DNA of 17,231 nt, from contig CAZJWJ010000103.1 of the NCBI GenBank assembly GCA_964549495.1, forward strand, positions 1 through 17,231, given 5' to 3'. This DNA comes from JACKBJ01 sp964549495. GTDB taxonomy: Bacteria > Chloroflexota > Anaerolineae > Epilineales > Epilineaceae. The position numbers were made by a program, and so were the translations under genes. Positions 15,350 through 17,231 of the stretch are shown piece after piece (the stretch's first letter is position 1; every line of letters starts with the position of its first letter). Under the pieces are notes generated by a model. That model made no database searches. It saw only the letters and a list, made by a program, of their open reading frames with translations, and had not been told where the DNA came from.

Positions 15350-16024
15350 CTACGTGTGCCGCTGCTTGAGCGATCGAAGAGCGCTGACCGTTACCCCCTC
15401 ATGCTCCAGCAATTCCAGGTCCGAGAGCTGCCTCTTCAGTTCAACTTGAACCGCAGGGTGCATCGCTTCTTGGGCTAACAGCATTGGCTCCGCGGCGGGG
15501 TCCCATTCGAACTCATTTGAATCGAGCGCCAAGTCGTCGCCCGCCACGAGGAAAGCTGATTCGACTGCGCGGGCTGCAGCGGCGCTGGCGAGCCGAGCGT
15601 CACCGCTTGCGAAGCACTCGGCAGCGAAGATGCTCGCCGCCGCAGCGTCATCGTCCGCGTCGTCGGGACCGTCCTGCCCGAGGTCGTGGTCGAAGGGACT
15701 GGCATAAAACGCACGGAGCGCCTCTTTCACGCGGTCGCCCGCATCACCGGCAATGCCCTCCAGCCCTAGCCACATCGTGTCGAGCAGAGGTCGCCAGCCC
15801 AGCGTGAACGGCCTCGGCTCGGGTAGTTCCTGATGCTGCCGCATCAATCGCTCGGCACAAGCGAGCGCGAACGCTATTCTCGCCCTGACCGGCAACCGCT
15901 CCAGCCGCGACTGGATGTCTGCCTCAACATCCGCGAAGTAGGGAAGTCCTCGCCGGCACACCTGCTCGCGTGCCAGGTCACCTCCTGTAGGAAACAGCTT
16001 CAGATAGTCCACGGGCTTGGACAT
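15350..16024 (-). CDS. DUF416-like helical protein, 224 residues
   Basis: An all-helical soluble protein. LERLPVRARIAFALACAERLMR followed by GWRPLLDTMWLGLEGI, an acidic DDADDDAAAASIFAAECFASG segment and AVQVELKRQLSDLELLE resembles the layout of the DUF416 (YjaG) family, members of which have been proposed as immunity proteins. The match is by pattern, not by search. ATG 16024 has a strong ribosome site, AGGAGG (16035-16030), 5 bases upstream. That site is part of GTTAGGAGG, so the recombination-type core and the Shine-Dalgarno sequence coincide, as in many integron cassettes. The TAG stop is followed within 12 bases by CCTAGCAAG. Single gene, same strand as all neighbours. Confidence 0.75.
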   Translation of the reverse strand: MSKPVDYLKLFPTGGDLAREQVCRRGLPYFADVEADIQSRLERLPVRARIAFALACAERLMRQHQELPEPRPFTLGWRPLLDTMWLGLEGIAGDAGDRVKEALRAFYASPFDHDLGQDGPDDADDDAAAASIFAAECFASGDARLASAAAARAVESAFLVAGDDLALDSNEFEWDPAAEPMLLAQEAMHPAVQVELKRQLSDLELLEHEGVTVSALRSLKQRHT

Positions 16025-16031
16025 GCTTGCC

Positions 16032-16170
16032 TCCTAACGACCAAGCTCAGCTGCAATCAGCCTCCGAGTAGGCCAGAGCGAGCACTCTCGGGCCGAACCG
16101 GCTCTTCTTCCGCTCGATCGACCACGACCACTCGCTCTCCGCACTCCTGCTCCGACCAAGACCGTTGTCA
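16032..16170 (-). other. Long attC-like site before the DUF416-like gene
   Basis: The - strand runs from TGACAACGG (containing the stop of the 32-residue ORF) to CGTTAGGAGG, with GAGCTTGG before the right core. An exact AGAGCGAG/CTCGCTCT inverted repeat (16075-16082 and 16131-16138) lies centrally. About 139 bases is at the long end for attC. The right half is more convincing than the left. Confidence 0.4.
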
Positions 16171-16266
16171 CACCGACGGGGGGAGATGTCCTGCCCACCA
16201 GCACCGCTTCAAAGCCCGATCCGTCAGCGTGAACTCCAAGCGATGGCTGACCTCAGCGCTCGACAT
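16168..16266 (-). CDS. Possible 32-residue ORF
   Basis: ATG 16266 directly follows GGACGGAGGT. The peptide is MSSAEVSHRLEFTLTDRALK then RCWWAGHLPPSV, ending at TGA inside an attC-like left end. It starts within the 86-bp repeat copy 1. The amino-acid pattern looks coding, but the ribosome-site spacing is only zero to one base. It may be a fragment of a larger decayed gene rather than a functional small protein. The remainder of 16267-16408 holds only the repeat and no gene. Confidence 0.3.
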   Translation of the reverse strand: MSSAEVSHRLEFTLTDRALKRCWWAGHLPPSV

Positions 16267-16342
16267 ACCTCCGTCCTTTCGCCATGGTAGCGCGGAATGC
16301 ACCGGATCAGTACTCGGGTCCGCGAAGGCGGGTCAACTCCAA
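16257..16342. repeat. About 86-bp direct repeat, copy 1
   Basis: Matches 15224-15309 at roughly 85 percent. The - strand begins GGAGTTGACCCGCCTTCGCG and includes GGTGCATTCCGCGCTACC. Part of it (GTTGACCCG, then GCGGAC and CTGATC) recurs at 12070-12109. It lies between the DUF2711-like gene and the 32-residue ORF. Confidence 0.85.
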
Positions 16343-16408
16343 TCTGTCTGATCAATGTCCAGCGCATGCTCTTGTCCTCCCGCCTGGGTGCGCGGACTTG
16401 GCGTTTCT

Positions 16409-17092
16409 CTACGTGCTCCACCAGTAGGCGTTGTGATTCTCATCGGCTCGGAAGCCTTCTGGCCCCATCACTTCTACAGCGTGCTCGAGCTGCCCCTCAT
16501 CACGCACAAGGAGGAGACGATACCATGTCTCATATTCGGTAACCATTGCAATGCTCAAGTCCGGGGTGGCGATGCAGTGGATGTTTTCTGCTTGTTTCAA
16601 CTCCGGTCGTTCCGTTGTCGAGAGTTGAGCCGTACTCATTCGGTGGAACCAACCAAACTCTCCGAAGAGAAGTACTTCTCGATACTCCTGGATCGCTGCG
16701 AGTTGCGCGAACGTGGAGAGTTCGAGGTCCGATAGGGAATCTTCATCCGGCCAATAGATGTTGTGGGCATCGCAGTACGCACAGATCTTCTTGTAGAGTG
16801 CTTTAGTCCGGAGTTGCGCTTTGGCAGTGGCCGCGTAGCCCCCAAACTCATGATGGTTCAGAGCCTGAAGCACTTCTGCAAATGAGTCTAACCCAGAGCC
16901 CTCCTGAACCGATCGCCAGGACATTCGATTGCCTACCGTTGTCTGCTCCAAGAATGACGGGTAGTAGTCCTCATCTTCAACCTGCATCGGCATGCGAATA
17001 AACGGGGGAAGGACTACGTACACAGCACTATAGAATGGGTGAAATGATTGAATGAATGGAGTGCCATCGACAGGGAACTGAGGGGGGTTCAA
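16409..17092 (-). CDS. DUF2711-like protein, 227 residues
   Basis: Soluble protein. FHPFYSAVYVVLPPF, EDYYPSFLEQ, NRMSWRSVQE, the central NIYWPDEDSLSDLELSTFAQ, LLFGEFGWFHRM, ENIHCIATPDLSIAMVTEYE and the C-terminal GPEGFRADENHNAYWW fit my recollection of the DUF2711 family, which has no established function and is seen near immunity-type genes. The start is TTG 17092: AGGAG (17103-17099) lies 6 bases upstream and is part of GCGTTAGGAG, a cassette-type core. GC is much lower than in the core region: I count 27 of 60 bases in 16921-16980 and 29 of 60 in 17041-17100, against 43 of 60 in 5221-5280. This suggests relatively recent acquisition from a different source. Confidence 0.78.
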   Translation of the reverse strand: MNPPQFPVDGTPFIQSFHPFYSAVYVVLPPFIRMPMQVEDEDYYPSFLEQTTVGNRMSWRSVQEGSGLDSFAEVLQALNHHEFGGYAATAKAQLRTKALYKKICAYCDAHNIYWPDEDSLSDLELSTFAQLAAIQEYREVLLFGEFGWFHRMSTAQLSTTERPELKQAENIHCIATPDLSIAMVTEYETWYRLLLVRDEGQLEHAVEVMGPEGFRADENHNAYWWST

Positions 17093-17099
17093 GGCTATC

Positions 17100-17150
17100 T
17101 CCTAACGCAAGTGAGGCGATTCCGAAAAACGAGAATAGGGCCTTGCTAGA
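17100..17150 (-). other. attC-like site upstream of the DUF2711-like gene
   Basis: The - strand begins TCTAGCAAGGC (with the TAG stop of the preceding partial gene inside) and ends CTCACTTGCGTTAGGAG, a near-canonical right end. The interior has a short imperfect hairpin around CGTTTTTCGG. The length of about 50 bases is plausible for attC. Confidence 0.45.
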
Positions 17151-17231
17151 TCACTTCCAAGTGCCAAGCTCCCTTTGCATTGAAGAATGGCTCCTGGGGT
17201 GAATGTCGCATGTCGGCCTCCAAGGATAAGC
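17146..17231 (-). CDS. C-terminal fragment of a further array gene (runs off the window)
   Basis: The - strand frame open from the right edge reads LSLEADMRHSPQEPFF, then NAKGAWHLEVI and TAG. The residue pattern is protein-like and the stop sits inside an attC-like left end, as for its neighbours. The 5' part lies outside the window, so no family is assigned. Confidence 0.45.
   Translation of the reverse strand, partial: LSLEADMRHSPQEPFFNAKGAWHLEVI

Noticed and set aside
11956..17231. CRISPR array
   Set aside because: The repeats are few, long, diverged and separated by genes; there are no regular spacers or cas genes.
11956..17231. Toxin genes paired with the immunity-like genes
   Set aside because: No nuclease, deaminase, Rhs/PAAR or secretion domain was seen in any frame of the block; hence the genes are described as orphan and the immunity role is only inferred.

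Overview
The window reads as a chromosomal segment of a GC-rich environmental bacterium, most plausibly a Chloroflexota (Anaerolineae-like) genome. That placement is inferred from secreted proteins with long Pro-Thr-Pro-Thr linkers followed by a YLPFV-type motif, beta-propeller lipoproteins and high GC. No ribosomal or tRNA marker is present to confirm it.

The left two thirds (1-11948) is conventional GC-rich sequence. On the + strand lie an exported NHL-propeller protein with two VWA domains, a lipoprotein joining a TolB-like propeller, an M28 metallopeptidase and a PDZ domain, a membrane-anchored DUF6544-like protein 41 bases behind it, a cupin, and a secreted Reg_prop-type propeller protein. 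On the - strand between the first two is a PIN toxin/Phd-type antitoxin pair with a GTGA overlap and a repeat-containing putative operator.

The right third (11956-17231) is different. It holds nine or ten small genes, all on the - strand. They are mostly unrelated to one another, are of immunity-protein or unknown type, and sit in slightly less GC-rich DNA. GC falls to about 45-50 percent in some stretches of the rightmost complete gene. Several stop codons lie in CTAAC/CTGAC/CTAGC-type motifs, and several starts follow GTTAGG-type motifs, as in integron gene cassettes with attC sites. No integrase is in the window; if this is a cassette array, its platform should lie beyond the right edge and the array tail would abut the propeller gene at 11948. 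Two intergenic regions share a roughly 86-bp direct repeat, and parts of it recur in a third.

The clearest single event is a 130-bp MITE-like element at 12861-12990. It has near-perfect 23-bp terminal inverted repeats and an exact 9-bp target duplication, and it splits and frameshifts one of the array genes. Removing the element and one duplication restores a continuous 140-residue protein. The best reading of the right third is an acquired array of orphan immunity-like genes; the functions of the individual proteins are not established by the sequence.
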